Shown here in pieces: positions 44,533 to 53,854 of a DNA stretch of 61,357 bases (within the stretch, counting starts at the first letter, position 1; each line of letters opens with the position of its first letter). The position numbers and the translations under genes were made by a program. Source of the DNA: Burkholderiaceae bacterium (GTDB lineage: Bacteria; Pseudomonadota; Gammaproteobacteria; Burkholderiales; Burkholderiaceae). The stretch lies in NCBI GenBank assembly GCA_947447945.1, contig CANFLR010000008.1, positions 1 through 61,357 of the forward strand. The letters run 5' to 3'. The notes beneath the pieces were generated by a model. That model was not told the DNA's origin and searched no databases. It was given only the letters and a program-made list of their open reading frames with translations.

Positions 44533-44547
44533 GCCATTCAGGCTGTT

Positions 44548-44563
44548 GAGAGGAATAGTTGTG
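44548..44563 (+). promoter_or_regulatory. dnaJ ribosome binding site and GTG start
   Basis: GAGAGGA at 44548-44554 lies six bases before a GTG that begins [12 protein letters not shown], the standard DnaJ N-terminus. This decides the start against the longer frame from 44531, which would begin inside the hairpin. Confidence 0.85.
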
Positions 44564-45694
44564 CCTAAAAGTAAACGTGATTATTACGAAGTGCTTGGTC
44601 TAGCCAAAGGTGCTAGTGATGCAGAGCTTAAAACGGCTTATCGTAAATTGGCGATGAAGCATCACCCCGATCGCAATCCTGATAACAAAGAATCTGAAGC
44701 AAAATTTAAAGAAGTCAAAGAAGCTTATGAAACATTGACGGACCCCAATAAGCGTGCGGCCTATGACCAATATGGACATGCAGGCGTGGACCCCTCTATG
44801 GGTGGCTTTGGTGGTGGTGGCTTCGGCGGCGGCGGTTTTTCTGATGCCTTTGGTGACATCTTTGGCGACATCTTTGGACAAGGTGGTGGCCGTCATGCTG
44901 GCCCTCAGGTTTATAAGGGCGCCGACTTACGGTACAACATGGAAATTACGCTTGAACAGGCGGCTGAAGGTTACACCACGCAAATCCGTGTCCCAAGCTG
45001 GAGTAATTGCAAGCCGTGTAATGGTAGCGGCGCTGAGCCAGGTAGCAAGGCTGAAAAATGTACAACCTGCGACGGCCATGGCCAAGTCAGAGTTCAGCAA
45101 GGCTTTTTCTCGATGCAGCAAACTTGCCCTAAGTGTCGTGGTACTGGTGAGTACATTCCCAAGCCATGTAAAACATGCCATGGCAGTGGCAAACATAAAG
45201 AGCAAAAAACGCTTGAGATCAAGATTCCTGCAGGGATTGATGATGGAATGCGCGTGCGCTCGGTTGGTAATGGAGAACCCGGCATTAATGGTGGGCCATC
45301 TGGCGACCTCTATGTAGAGGTGAGAGTAAAGCCACACAAAGTCTTTGAGCGTGATGGTAGCGATCTTCATGTGCAGATGCCGATCTCGTTTGCAACAGCC
45401 ACTATTGGGGGTGATATTGAAGTCCCAACCCTTTCGGGACGAGTTGAATTTCCGATTCCTGAAGGTACGCAAACTGGCAAGACCTTCCGCTTGCGGAATA
45501 AAGGTATTAAAGGACTGCGCTCAGCGATTGTTGGCGATCTTTTTGTCCATGTCATTATCGAAACACCAGTCAAACTAACCGATGAGCAGAAGAGCCTTCT
45601 CAAGCAGTTCGATGAAAGCTTAAAGTCGGGTGGCGACAAACATAATCCTCACCAAAAAGGTTGGTTTGAGGGGGTGAAGAGTTTTTTTAGTTAA
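44561..45694 (+). CDS. dnaJ: Chaperone protein DnaJ (Hsp40)
   Basis: Co-chaperone that delivers clients to DnaK and triggers its ATPase. The J domain has HPD at residues 35-37. The Gly/Phe linker follows at about 77-110, then four zinc repeats: [24 protein letters not shown] and [10 protein letters not shown]-terminal substrate domain completes it. 377 residues from the GTG start, normal for class A DnaJ. It ends six bases from the convergent panB stop. Confidence 0.96.
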   Translation: MPKSKRDYYEVLGLAKGASDAELKTAYRKLAMKHHPDRNPDNKESEAKFKEVKEAYETLTDPNKRAAYDQYGHAGVDPSMGGFGGGGFGGGGFSDAFGDIFGDIFGQGGGRHAGPQVYKGADLRYNMEITLEQAAEGYTTQIRVPSWSNCKPCNGSGAEPGSKAEKCTTCDGHGQVRVQQGFFSMQQTCPKCRGTGEYIPKPCKTCHGSGKHKEQKTLEIKIPAGIDDGMRVRSVGNGEPGINGGPSGDLYVEVRVKPHKVFERDGSDLHVQMPISFATATIGGDIEVPTLSGRVEFPIPEGTQTGKTFRLRNKGIKGLRSAIVGDLFVHVIIETPVKLTDEQKSLLKQFDESLKSGGDKHNPHQKGWFEGVKSFFS

Positions 45695-45700
45695 AAGGCT

Positions 45701-46519
45701 TTATCCGGCAAAACCGTGTTCGGGCCCAGGAAATCTTCCAGATTTCACTTCCCGAACATAAGCTTTGACTGCAGCCTCAATTGAGGTGTGACCATCCATG
45801 AAGTCTTTAACAAACTTGGGTGGCTTGCCTGGGCTGATGCCTAGCATATCCTGCAAGACTAAAACTTGACCAGAGCAATCTGGACCCGCTCCAATCCCAA
45901 TAGTGGGAATGGTGAGCGATGCAGTAATGAGCTTGCCAAGAGAAGAGGGGATGGCTTCTAGTACTAGCATTTGAGCACCAGCTGCTTCGCACGCCAAAGC
46001 TTGTTCGTGCATCAGACTTGCCACATCTTTTGATTTACCTTGGACCTTATAACCACCTAAGACATGAACGGACTGTGGCAACAGACCCAAGTGGGCGCAT
46101 ACCGGAACGCTACGTTTTACCAAGTGCTCAATGATGTCAATTTGCCAGTCACCGCCGCCCTCTAGCTTAACCATGTCTGCACCCGCCTGCATGAGCTGTG
46201 CGGCAGATTCAAGTGCTTGGGTAGGATCGCCATAACTAGCAAAAGGTAAGTCAGAAATGACGAATGCTTGACTATTGCTGCGGACAACACATGCGGTGTG
46301 ATATGCCACTTGCTCTATGGTCACTGGCGTAGTGCTCGAATGCCCTTGGATGACATTACCGAGTGAATCTCCAATGAGAATGCTTTCAACTCCACAGCGA
46401 TTGAGTAGAGCCGACATGGTTGAGTCATAGGCCGTAAGCATAGCGATCTTCTCTCCAGCGGCATGCATGGAGAGAAGTTTAGAAATCGTGATTGGCTTAT
46501 CGCCTTGTAAGTAACCCAT
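45701..46519 (-). CDS. panB: 3-methyl-2-oxobutanoate hydroxymethyltransferase
   Basis: First committed step of pantothenate synthesis, using methylene-tetrahydrofolate. Motifs include [68 protein letters not shown] and [22 protein letters not shown]. 272 residues. Last gene of the perM-hda-HAD-pcnB-folK-panB run. The panC partner is not present here. Confidence 0.96.
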   Translation of the reverse strand: MGYLQGDKPITISKLLSMHAAGEKIAMLTAYDSTMSALLNRCGVESILIGDSLGNVIQGHSSTTPVTIEQVAYHTACVVRSNSQAFVISDLPFASYGDPTQALESAAQLMQAGADMVKLEGGGDWQIDIIEHLVKRSVPVCAHLGLLPQSVHVLGGYKVQGKSKDVASLMHEQALACEAAGAQMLVLEAIPSSLGKLITASLTIPTIGIGAGPDCSGQVLVLQDMLGISPGKPPKFVKDFMDGHTSIEAAVKAYVREVKSGRFPGPEHGFAG

Positions 46520-46536
46520 GCCCTGAGTTTAATGAA

Positions 46537-47064
46537 TTAATGCGAAGCCTGGCGAGAAACGTCTTTTTCCCCGCAATTACAGTTACGGCAGGGAAGTTTT
46601 TCAATTCTTTGATTGGCTACTTGAGGTAAATATGTCTTCAGATCGCCAATATTGGGTAAGAAGAAGTCTGGCGCAATCTCAAGGAGGGGAAGCAACACAA
46701 AGGAGCGTTCAATGATTCGCGGGTGGGGCAGGGTCAACTCAGTATCGGTTTGGGAGACGCCTTCAAATGACAGAATATCCAAATCTAAAGTACGGGGCGC
46801 ATTAGCATAGGGGCGCTCACGACCAAATTCTTGTTCGACAGCTTGGCAAACATGTAAAAGACCATAAGGACTCAATTCAGTCTCAATTTCAATCACTGCG
46901 TTGATATAGTCCCCGCCAGCGGCGTCTACAGGAGCGCTTTGATAAAAGCAGCTTTTCGCGAGGATTTGTAATTCACAGCGCTGCGCAAGGCAAACAATCG
47001 CGTCAGTAATAAGCTGACGTGAGTCACCAAGGTTGCCGCCAAATCCGATAAAGGCCCGAGCCAT
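46537..47064 (-). CDS. folK: 2-amino-4-hydroxy-6-hydroxymethyldihydropteridine pyrophosphokinase
   Basis: Folate pathway kinase that pyrophosphorylates hydroxymethyl-dihydropterin. Motifs are AFIGFGGNLGDSRQLI, YQSAPVDAAGGDYINAVIEIET, the magnesium-binding RTLDLDIL and LTLPHPRIIERSFVLLPL. 175 residues with a Cys-containing tail (LPCRNCNCGE) that looks like an unusual add-on of unknown role. It precedes panB by 17 bases. Confidence 0.95.
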   Translation of the reverse strand: MARAFIGFGGNLGDSRQLITDAIVCLAQRCELQILAKSCFYQSAPVDAAGGDYINAVIEIETELSPYGLLHVCQAVEQEFGRERPYANAPRTLDLDILSFEGVSQTDTELTLPHPRIIERSFVLLPLLEIAPDFFLPNIGDLKTYLPQVANQRIEKLPCRNCNCGEKDVSRQASH

Positions 47065-47117
47065 AATGTTTCCAAAAAAGAGATGAAACTACTTTACTCA
47101 AATTTCATCAAGTCTGC

Positions 47118-48524
47118 TTAACCTGGCATATCTTCGACAGGTGAAACGGTTTTCGGTTTCCGGCGTCGGCGTTTTTTAGCTGGGGAGTGGGATTGATTAT
47201 TCCCTAACTCCGTTTTGGCGGATGCCATTAAAGCCTCTTGTCCCGCGGGGTCTGCCGCAATAAAACTGGTCCACCACTCACCCAATGCTGGAGCCTGTTC
47301 ACCAGTAGCACAACGCAATAACATGAAGTCATAACCCGCTCTAAAGCGTGGCGACTCAATCAGCCGAAAGGGGTAGCGACCAACCCGCTTTTCGAAACGG
47401 GGTTGCATAGACCAGATTTCTCGCATATCACTCTCAAAGCGACGCTGAATGGTCATGCCACTACTTTGAGTTGCAATGGTGTCGTCCATCGCATCATGCA
47501 GCGCTGGGATATTGGACATTCCATTGGCGATATTGCCTTGCCAATTCTTTAATAGATCGGGCCATAGTAAGGTTGCAAAGAGGAAGCCGGCAGAAACACT
47601 TTTTCCAGACTGAATGCGTTGGTCGGTGTTGGCAAGCGCTAAGCGTACAAAATCATTTGCCCCTTTGGAGTCTGGCTTGGTATCTAAGATGTGATCTAGT
47701 AAAGGGAGGAGACCGTGGTGCAGTCCGGCATCGCGGAGTCCTTGGATTGCAGCCCACGAATATCCAGACATCAAGAGCTTGAGAATTTCATCAAAGAGAC
47801 GAGCTGCAGGTACGTCATGAATGAGACTGCCGAGCTTGGCAATCGGCGCACTAGTCGCGGGATCTAAAGTAAATCCCGTTTTAGCGGCAAAACGAATCGC
47901 GCGAAGCATTCGAATTGGATCTTCACGATAGCGTTTCGCAGGGTCGCCAATCATACGTAGAGTTTTCTTCTGCATGTCAGCCATGCCGCCGTGATAATCC
48001 AGAACCGTTTCGGTGGATGGGTCGTAATACATGGCATTGATGCTGAAATCACGACGTGCAGCGTCTTCATGCTGAGAGCCCCAGACGTTATCGCGCAGGA
48101 TGCGACCATTTTCAGCAACATGGTCACCAGCGTTATCTAGTAAGGCTCTAAAGGTTGATACTTCAATAATCTCAGGAGCACCTTTGCCAAAAAAAGTCAC
48201 ATGCACAATCTGGAAGCGGCGTCCTATGAGGCGCGCCTTGCGAAAGAGTTTTTGTACTTGATCGGGCGTTGCATTGGTTGCAACATCAAAATCTTTTGGT
48301 CCGATGCCGAGGGCTAAATCGCGTACTGCACCACCCACAATAAAGGCTTCATAGCCTGCTTGCTGAAGTGTGTCGGTAACCTTGACAGCATTTTTAGACA
48401 GCAAATGGGGGTCAATGCGATGAATCTTTTTAGAAACACGTTTAGGTGCACTTGTCTGATTTGCTTGAGTGTGCCGATCCATTGGATCGCGGCGCAAGAT
48501 GCGCTTAATGAATTTAGTGATCAT
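47118..48524 (-). CDS. pcnB: Poly(A) polymerase I
   Basis: Adds poly(A) tails that mark RNA for decay. The class II nucleotidyltransferase head has FIVGGAVRDLALG (64-69 core) and the metal pair in GPKDFDVATNATPDQV (78-80). RRDFSINAMYYD and RKTLRMIGDPAKRYREDPIRMLRAIRFAAK follow. A long basic tail (KKRRRRKPK) suits RNA binding. tRNA CCA transferase is the close alternative, but the length (468) and basic tail favour PcnB. It overlaps the HAD gene stop by four bases. Confidence 0.92.
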   Translation of the reverse strand: MITKFIKRILRRDPMDRHTQANQTSAPKRVSKKIHRIDPHLLSKNAVKVTDTLQQAGYEAFIVGGAVRDLALGIGPKDFDVATNATPDQVQKLFRKARLIGRRFQIVHVTFFGKGAPEIIEVSTFRALLDNAGDHVAENGRILRDNVWGSQHEDAARRDFSINAMYYDPSTETVLDYHGGMADMQKKTLRMIGDPAKRYREDPIRMLRAIRFAAKTGFTLDPATSAPIAKLGSLIHDVPAARLFDEILKLLMSGYSWAAIQGLRDAGLHHGLLPLLDHILDTKPDSKGANDFVRLALANTDQRIQSGKSVSAGFLFATLLWPDLLKNWQGNIANGMSNIPALHDAMDDTIATQSSGMTIQRRFESDMREIWSMQPRFEKRVGRYPFRLIESPRFRAGYDFMLLRCATGEQAPALGEWWTSFIAADPAGQEALMASAKTELGNNQSHSPAKKRRRRKPKTVSPVEDMPG

Positions 48525-49201
48525 GCAAACAATTCAAGAATTGGCCAATTGCGTTTGACTGCTTCGCTACGAAGACGTGCGTCTGGGTTTGTGGCAACAG
48601 GGTGACTAACCTTTTCTAAAAGTGGTAAATCGTTCATGGAATCTGAGTAAAAATAACTGCAGGGTAACTGGTCCAAAGCGAGCTTTTGACTTGCTAGCCA
48701 GGCCGCTACTCTTTCAATCTTACCTTCACGGAAGTTAGGAATACCTTTTACTTCACCCGTAAAGTCTGCCAATGGATTATCCCCTACGGTTGCTGGTTCA
48801 GTCGCAATCAGATGCTCGATACCAAAGCGCTCAACAATTGGGCGGGTAACAAAGCTATTGGTAGCAGTGACCACGCAGCACAGGTCGCCGGCATCTTGAT
48901 GGCGCTTGACCAGGTCGAGTGCCTTCTCGCGCAATTGGCCGTGGATCACTTCATCCATGAAGTGATCGTGCCATTCTTTCAATTGCGCGCGTGAGTGCTC
49001 AGATAGTGGCTTTAAGGCAAAACGTAGAAATTCATGAATATTGAGCTTTCCGGCTTTGTAGTCTGCATAAAACCGCTCGTTTTGTTTTGCGTAGTACTGA
49101 CTATCTACTACCCCAATGCGGGCTAAGAATTGCCCCCATTCATAATCGCTATCGCAAGGTAAGAGGGTGTTGTCTAAGTCGAAAAGAGCAAGTTGGGTCA
49201 T
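48521..49201 (-). CDS. HAD-IB family hydrolase (phosphoserine phosphatase-like)
   Basis: Haloacid-dehalogenase phosphatase of subfamily IB. The nucleophile loop is ALFDLDNTLLPCDSDYEW (Asp 8, Asp 10), motif II is VVTATNSFVTRP, and motif IV is YSDSMNDLPLLEKV. 226 residues. Members of this group in Burkholderiales occupy the same slot between hda and pcnB; the substrate is unproven. It is coupled by four-base overlaps on both sides. Confidence 0.88.
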   Translation of the reverse strand: MTQLALFDLDNTLLPCDSDYEWGQFLARIGVVDSQYYAKQNERFYADYKAGKLNIHEFLRFALKPLSEHSRAQLKEWHDHFMDEVIHGQLREKALDLVKRHQDAGDLCCVVTATNSFVTRPIVERFGIEHLIATEPATVGDNPLADFTGEVKGIPNFREGKIERVAAWLASQKLALDQLPCSYFYSDSMNDLPLLEKVSHPVATNPDARLRSEAVKRNWPILELFA

Positions 49202-49965
49202 GAAATATTTTGTTTAGGCTGCAAGAGTTCGCGTACCAGGGGCAAAGTGACAGCACGTTTTGTTTCAAGAGAATAAGAATCTAGGGCATCCATCAAGGCC
49301 ATTAAATTTGGCATATCACGATAAAAGCGATTAAATAACCAAGGTAGTACATCAGGTGATAAGACAAGTCCACGAGCCTGAGCTGCTTGTTCTAAGGCTT
49401 GTATTTTCTCATCATCGTCTAATAGATGGGTTTGAAAGACCAAACCCCATGCGAGACGTGTACGTAGATCTTCGCGCATTTCCAAATTTGCTGGCGCTGC
49501 CTTACCAGCCATAAAGATGTGAATGGCTTTGCTTGCCTGTACACCATTGAGTATGCGAAACAATGAGGCAACTAAACGCTCATCTAGGCGATCTACATCA
49601 TCAACGGTAATCGCCGAAGGTGTCTCCAGCTTAACTAAGGAATCCATTTTTTCTTCTAAGCGAACCCAGGAAATTGGCTCGTTTGGACTTAAAGAGAAAT
49701 GCTCCATTCCTAATTGTTCAGCAGTATTGTCAAGCGCTGAAAGAAGATGACTGCGCCCTGAGCCCTCTTGACCCCACCAATAAACCCATCGTTGGTTAAG
49801 AGGATTTTCAGTTGAGCGGCTACTTTTTTGTGACTCCCAAGCATCAACTAACTTTCGCAAGTGAGAGAGCAGTGCCAGATCCTTTCCAGGTAAAAAATTG
49901 TCAAGAGTAGCTTTAGGCGTTTGACTAATATCCAATGCAAACTGTCTTGGGAGAGGGATCTTCAT
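49198..49965 (-). CDS. hda: DnaA regulatory inactivator Hda-like ATPase
   Basis: DnaA-like AAA+ protein that, bound to the replication clamp, stimulates ATP hydrolysis by DnaA and limits initiation. QFALDI at residues 8-13 fits a clamp-binding motif. The Walker A loop is GQEGSGRS (65-72); Arg in place of Lys is also seen in other Hda proteins. ITVDDVDRLDE is Walker B. I start at the ATG at 49965 (255 residues); the frame back to 50019 would run into perM. Confidence 0.9.
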   Translation of the reverse strand: MKIPLPRQFALDISQTPKATLDNFLPGKDLALLSHLRKLVDAWESQKSSRSTENPLNQRWVYWWGQEGSGRSHLLSALDNTAEQLGMEHFSLSPNEPISWVRLEEKMDSLVKLETPSAITVDDVDRLDERLVASLFRILNGVQASKAIHIFMAGKAAPANLEMREDLRTRLAWGLVFQTHLLDDDEKIQALEQAAQARGLVLSPDVLPWLFNRFYRDMPNLMALMDALDSYSLETKRAVTLPLVRELLQPKQNIS

Positions 49966-49979
49966 CATTACTGCAATAC

Positions 49980-50969
49980 TTACTGTTGATACCAGGTGCT
50001 TTGAATGTAGCGTGACCATGCGTACTGCACGAGCACAAGACTTACTGCGCTAATCGGCAAGGCCAGTAGTACCCCAAAGAAGCCAAATAATTTTCCAAAC
50101 AACAGTAGGGCAAATAGAACGGCAACGGGATGTAGACCAATCCGCTCGCCCACTAAGCGAGGCGTGAGAAAGAAGCCCTCTAAAAATTGCCCAAGACCAA
50201 AGACCATGAGTGTGCCAACCATTTCCATTCCAGGACCAAACTGAAGTAGGGCCGAAAGGGTTGCTAGTGTGAGGCCCAAGGCAATCCCAATATAGGGAAT
50301 CACAATCATGAGTGCAGTAAATACCCCCAAAGCGACTGCCCCTTGGATGCCAACTAGACTTAAGCCAATGCCATAAAAAATAGACATGATGGAGATGACG
50401 ATTAACATTCCCCGAAGATATTGGGAGAGCAGCCCATCGGTATGCATTGCTAATTTGTGAACCGTTGCTTGTGCGCGAACTGGGACGAGATTTTTGAGGA
50501 TGGCGAAGAAGTGATCCCAATCGATCAGTAAATAGAACATCACAAACAGAATTAAGACGGCATTGACAAAGCCAGAAATTACGGAACTTCCAGATACCAA
50601 AACGGTATTGAGGGTTGAGCTCACCAACTCATTAGCGTTATCGTTAATGTGCTCTGTAATTTTTTGGGTTGCTGCTGCCTTGAGATTGCCCCAGTCAAAG
50701 TCGATATGCAATTCACTGAGTTTTGGACCTAGCCAAGTTTGGGTATTTTGAATCCAGTTGGGTAACTGCGTTTTGATGAGAGGAATCTCGTTTTTCAGTA
50801 GCTCAACAAATAGGATAAGAATGCAGAAAACCAGGCTTAAGCCAATTAACATCGCCAGACCAGCTGCCAAAGTGCGTGGGATTTTTCGCCCTTCAAGCCA
50901 TAGGCAAACCGGCCTTAGGACGTATGCCAGGATGAATGCAGTGAGAAAAGGGGTAAAAATTTCAGTCAT
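49980..50969 (-). CDS. AI-2E family (PerM-like) transporter
   Basis: Polytopic membrane protein with about seven helices and the family core AVALGVFTALMIVIPYIGIALGLTLATLSALLQFG, followed by GLGQFLEGFFLTPRLVGERIGLHPVAVLFALLLFG. 329 residues; the N-terminus (MTEIFTPFLTAFILAYVLRP) lacks about 20-30 residues found in many members, and an in-frame stop just upstream rules out a longer start. GAGG lies about ten bases before the ATG. The transported substrate is unknown. Confidence 0.88.
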   Translation of the reverse strand: MTEIFTPFLTAFILAYVLRPVCLWLEGRKIPRTLAAGLAMLIGLSLVFCILILFVELLKNEIPLIKTQLPNWIQNTQTWLGPKLSELHIDFDWGNLKAAATQKITEHINDNANELVSSTLNTVLVSGSSVISGFVNAVLILFVMFYLLIDWDHFFAILKNLVPVRAQATVHKLAMHTDGLLSQYLRGMLIVISIMSIFYGIGLSLVGIQGAVALGVFTALMIVIPYIGIALGLTLATLSALLQFGPGMEMVGTLMVFGLGQFLEGFFLTPRLVGERIGLHPVAVLFALLLFGKLFGFFGVLLALPISAVSLVLVQYAWSRYIQSTWYQQ

Positions 50970-51041
50970 GTTGCTTGAATCCTCTAGAATTCAATGATTC
51001 TACTGATCAAGTAGCGTTTTTACTAATCCTCGACCTCTGCC

Positions 51042-52094
51042 ATGACTTCATCAAATAATTCTTCCTCAAAAGGCCTTTCCTACCGCGATGCTGGTGTTGA
51101 TATTGATGCTGGGGATGCTTTAGTAGACCGTATTAAGCCTTTGGCCAAAAAGACCATGCGCGAGGGTGTTTTGGCGGGGATCGGTGGATTTGGCGCCCTT
51201 TTTGAGGTGCCTAAGCGCTATAAGGAGCCCGTTTTAGTCTCGGGTACTGATGGCGTGGGTACCAAGCTTAGGTTGGCTTTTGAATGGAACCGTCATGACA
51301 CCATTGGCCAAGACTTGGTGGCGATGAGTGTGAATGATATTTTGGTTCAGGGTGCCGAACCCCTCTTTTTCTTGGATTACTTCGCCTGTGGGAAGTTAAC
51401 TGTGGATATGGCTGCAACCGTAGTGGCTGGAATTGCCAAAGGTTGTGAATTGTCTGGTTGCGCCTTAATTGGTGGTGAAACTGCTGAAATGCCTGGCATG
51501 TACCCCCCTGGTGAATATGATTTGGCTGGTTTTGCAGTGGGCGCGGTTGAGAAATCCAAAATTATTACTGGCGCAACCATTGTTCCTGGTGATCTGATTG
51601 TGGCGATTGCTTCGAGTGGCGCGCACTCGAATGGCTACTCCTTGGTGCGTAAAATTATTGAGCGCGCCGGTGCTAAACCTAACGATGATCTAGGTGGTCG
51701 TCCATTGGGTGATGTAGTGATGGCACCAACAGAAATTTATGTCAAGCCACTGCTCCAGTTAATTTCCGAGGTGAATGTCAAAGGTATGGCGCACATCACT
51801 GGTGGTGGTTTAGTCGATAACGTACCTCGCGTCCTCCCAGAAAATACGCAGGCAGTTTTGCATCGTGATACCTGGGAGATGCCGGCGCTGTTTCGCTGGT
51901 TGCAAATGAAGGGCGGAGTTGCTGATGCGGAAATGGTGCGTGTATTTAACTGCGGAATTGGGATGGTAGTTATTTTGTCTGCGGATCAGGCAGACACTGC
52001 CATACAGTCTCTCAATAGCCAGGGCTTAAAAGCATGGATTGTTGGTGAGGTGCTTGAGCGTCCACAGGGCGCTGCGCAAACGATCGTGATTTAG
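51042..52094 (+). CDS. purM: Phosphoribosylformylglycinamidine cyclo-ligase
   Basis: AIR synthetase of purine biosynthesis. Motifs: [79 protein letters not shown] and [16 protein letters not shown]. 350 residues. It is divergent from the perM run and convergent with miaA 12 bases away. Confidence 0.97.
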   Translation: MTSSNNSSSKGLSYRDAGVDIDAGDALVDRIKPLAKKTMREGVLAGIGGFGALFEVPKRYKEPVLVSGTDGVGTKLRLAFEWNRHDTIGQDLVAMSVNDILVQGAEPLFFLDYFACGKLTVDMAATVVAGIAKGCELSGCALIGGETAEMPGMYPPGEYDLAGFAVGAVEKSKIITGATIVPGDLIVAIASSGAHSNGYSLVRKIIERAGAKPNDDLGGRPLGDVVMAPTEIYVKPLLQLISEVNVKGMAHITGGGLVDNVPRVLPENTQAVLHRDTWEMPALFRWLQMKGGVADAEMVRVFNCGIGMVVILSADQADTAIQSLNSQGLKAWIVGEVLERPQGAAQTIVI

Positions 52095-52106
52095 TAGAGA
52101 TTACGC

Positions 52107-53108
52107 TCAAGCTAAATGTTGCTTGCAGTACTCCAATGCCAAAGCCAACCCACTTGGATTAAAGGGATCAAACGTATTTCTGCCGGCAATCGCTCTTAGC
52201 CAAGTCAATTGCCTTTTGCCTAATTGCCTGGTGGCTGCTAGGGCTTTGTAGCGCATCTGATCCCAATTAGATTGACCATCCAAATATTCCCAAACCTGCC
52301 GATATCCAACGGAGCGAATCGCTGGCAGATCGGGATGCAAGGCACAATTGGCGCGCAGTTTTTCAACCTCAGCAATCAAGCCACCGTTCAACATTTCATC
52401 AAAGCGCTTTTCCAGATTGGCATGCAATCTCGCTCGATCACTCGGTTCAAGCGACACGAGATTAATCCAATCTGGGATCGCAGAACCTTCTCTGCCGTCC
52501 TCACTAGGAGAGTCTGCCAATAAAGTAGACATGGGTGTTCCAGTAATTTCATAAACCTCGAGCGCGCGTTGAACGCGCTGAGAGTCATTGGGCATAAGTC
52601 TGCTTGCTGTGATGGGATCAACCTTCATGAGTTGCATATGCATAGCCGGCCACCCAAGTGTTTTTCCCTGTTCATCAAGTCGCGTACGAATATGCGGATT
52701 TGCAGGAGGTAAAGAAGATAAGCCATGCGCCCAAGCGCGCCAATACAACATCGTGCCGCCAACTACCACCGGTATATTGCCGCGCAGGCGAATTTCTTGA
52801 CAGAGTCGCTTTGCATCGTTAGCAAACTTTGCCGCTGAGTACACCTCAGTTGGCTCGAGGATATCAATGAGATGATGTATCACTGCTGCACGTTCTGCTT
52901 TGGTGGGCTTAGCGCTACCAATATCTAGGCCACGATAGACTAAGGCAGAATCCATGCTGATTAGTTCAATCTTCATGCCAATGGATTGCGCATGCTCCGC
53001 CAGAGACATGGCGAGATGGGTTTTGCCTGCACCTGTTGGACCCACAATGCAAAGAATGGGTAGGCTAACAGGTAAATGCTGAGGCTGAATGTGAGGTTCA
53101 GTTTGCAT
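52107..53108 (-). CDS. miaA: tRNA dimethylallyltransferase
   Basis: Adds the dimethylallyl group to A37 of tRNAs that read U-starting codons. The P-loop is CIVGPTGAGKTHLA (23-30), then ISMDSALVYRGLDIGSAKPT, HHLIDILEP, VVGGTMLYWRAW and RLPxxSQRVQRALEVYEITG-type sequence; the C-terminal zone has TRQLGKRQLTWLR. I use the ATG at 53108 (333 residues); the 15 residues above it are not conserved and overlap the dedA leader. Confidence 0.95.
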   Translation of the reverse strand: MQTEPHIQPQHLPVSLPILCIVGPTGAGKTHLAMSLAEHAQSIGMKIELISMDSALVYRGLDIGSAKPTKAERAAVIHHLIDILEPTEVYSAAKFANDAKRLCQEIRLRGNIPVVVGGTMLYWRAWAHGLSSLPPANPHIRTRLDEQGKTLGWPAMHMQLMKVDPITASRLMPNDSQRVQRALEVYEITGTPMSTLLADSPSEDGREGSAIPDWINLVSLEPSDRARLHANLEKRFDEMLNGGLIAEVEKLRANCALHPDLPAIRSVGYRQVWEYLDGQSNWDQMRYKALAATRQLGKRQLTWLRAIAGRNTFDPFNPSGLALALEYCKQHLA

Positions 53109-53154
53109 GACCTCATTATAGGAGCCTGTTAATATGCGCCTCAAGCCCATCATT

Positions 53155-53167
53155 GGAGTGCAAGTTG
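53155..53167 (+). promoter_or_regulatory. Ribosome binding site and TTG start of the DedA gene
   Basis: GGAG at 53155-53158 is followed by a six-base spacer and a TTG at 53165. The other TTG at 53153 lies before this site, so 53165 is the better start. Confidence 0.65.
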
Positions 53168-53824
53168 ATCGATACCCTTTTGCAAATAAGTGACTTATTG
53201 CTGCATATTGACCGCCATCTTGATGTGGTTATCCAGCAATATGGCTACTGGGCCTATGGATTGCTATTTGCCATCGTCTTTGCGGAAACCGGTTTAGTGC
53301 TTTTGCCGTTTTTACCCGGAGACTCTTTACTCTTTATTGCTGGTGCATATTGCGCGACGGGACATTTCAGTCTTTGGACTTTGGCGATTGGCCTAGTAAT
53401 CGCAGCGGTTACGGGCAATACCCTCAATTATTGGATTGGTAGCTGGATTGGGCATCGGGTCTTTAGTAGTCAATCTCGTTGGATTGACCAGGCTGCTTTA
53501 CGAAAGACCCATACTTTTTATGAGAAACATGGTGGCAAGACAATCATCCTGGCCCGCTTCTTACCAATTATTCGCACCTTTGCTCCGTTTGTTGCCGGCG
53601 TATCAGAGATGACTTTTTCGCGCTTCCAATTATTCAATATTACTGGCGCTACATTGTGGGTTTTCTCTCTCGTATTTGCTGGTTATTTCTTCGGCAACAT
53701 CCCCATGATTCGTGAGAATCTCAATGTGATTGTTTTAGTGGGGATTGGTGCAGCTGCTGTGCCAGTTGTACTCGCAGCACTCTATAAGATTTTCCAGCGC
53801 AAGAAAAAATCAACCAATAAATAA
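53165..53824 (+). CDS. DedA family membrane protein
   Basis: DedA/VTT-domain membrane protein of the group linked to envelope homeostasis and lipid carrier recycling. Motifs: FAETGLVLLPFLPGDSLLFIAGAYCA, GNTLNYWIGSWIGHRVF, FYEKHGGKTIILARFLPIIRTFAPFVAGVSEM, with the conserved Glu, Asp and Arg residues. About 219 residues and five or six helices, ending in a basic tail. The nearest E. coli relatives are YqjA and YghB. Its role here is inferred from family. Confidence 0.92.
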   Translation: MIDTLLQISDLLLHIDRHLDVVIQQYGYWAYGLLFAIVFAETGLVLLPFLPGDSLLFIAGAYCATGHFSLWTLAIGLVIAAVTGNTLNYWIGSWIGHRVFSSQSRWIDQAALRKTHTFYEKHGGKTIILARFLPIIRTFAPFVAGVSEMTFSRFQLFNITGATLWVFSLVFAGYFFGNIPMIRENLNVIVLVGIGAAAVPVVLAALYKIFQRKKKSTNK

Positions 53825-53854
53825 AAAACTACCACCAAGATTTAGTGTAGTTTT
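53825..53854. terminator. Shared convergent terminator of dedA and the SirB1-family gene
   Basis: AAAACTAC at 53825-53832 pairs with GTAGTTTT at 53847-53854 across a 14-base loop. Read leftward it ends in AGTTTTTTATTTATTGG, a fair T-run; read rightward it gives TTTTGTTTGA. It covers the last codon and stop of the leftward gene. Confidence 0.6.

Noticed and set aside
44754..45317. 187-codon open frame in dnaJ (same strand, other frame)
   Set aside because: It lies wholly within dnaJ, which has all its domains. The encoded sequence is low-complexity and unlike known proteins.
44927..45472. 181-codon open frame antisense to dnaJ
   Set aside because: Long antisense frames arise often from codon bias in highly expressed genes. 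No start site signal or family resemblance.
47073..47117. Hairpin GATGAAA/TTTCATC between pcnB and folK as a terminator
   Set aside because: AT-rich seven-pair stem with a 14-base loop is weak. A terminator here would cut folK and panB from their operon without any clear new promoter.
50050..50520. 156-codon frame overlapping the PerM-like gene
   Set aside because: Shifted reading of a membrane protein gene; Trp/His/Ser-rich and without family motifs.
53225..53236. TTATCCAGC as a DnaA box, taken with hda nearby
   Set aside because: Single imperfect match inside the DedA gene; no cluster of boxes and no AT-rich unwinding region.
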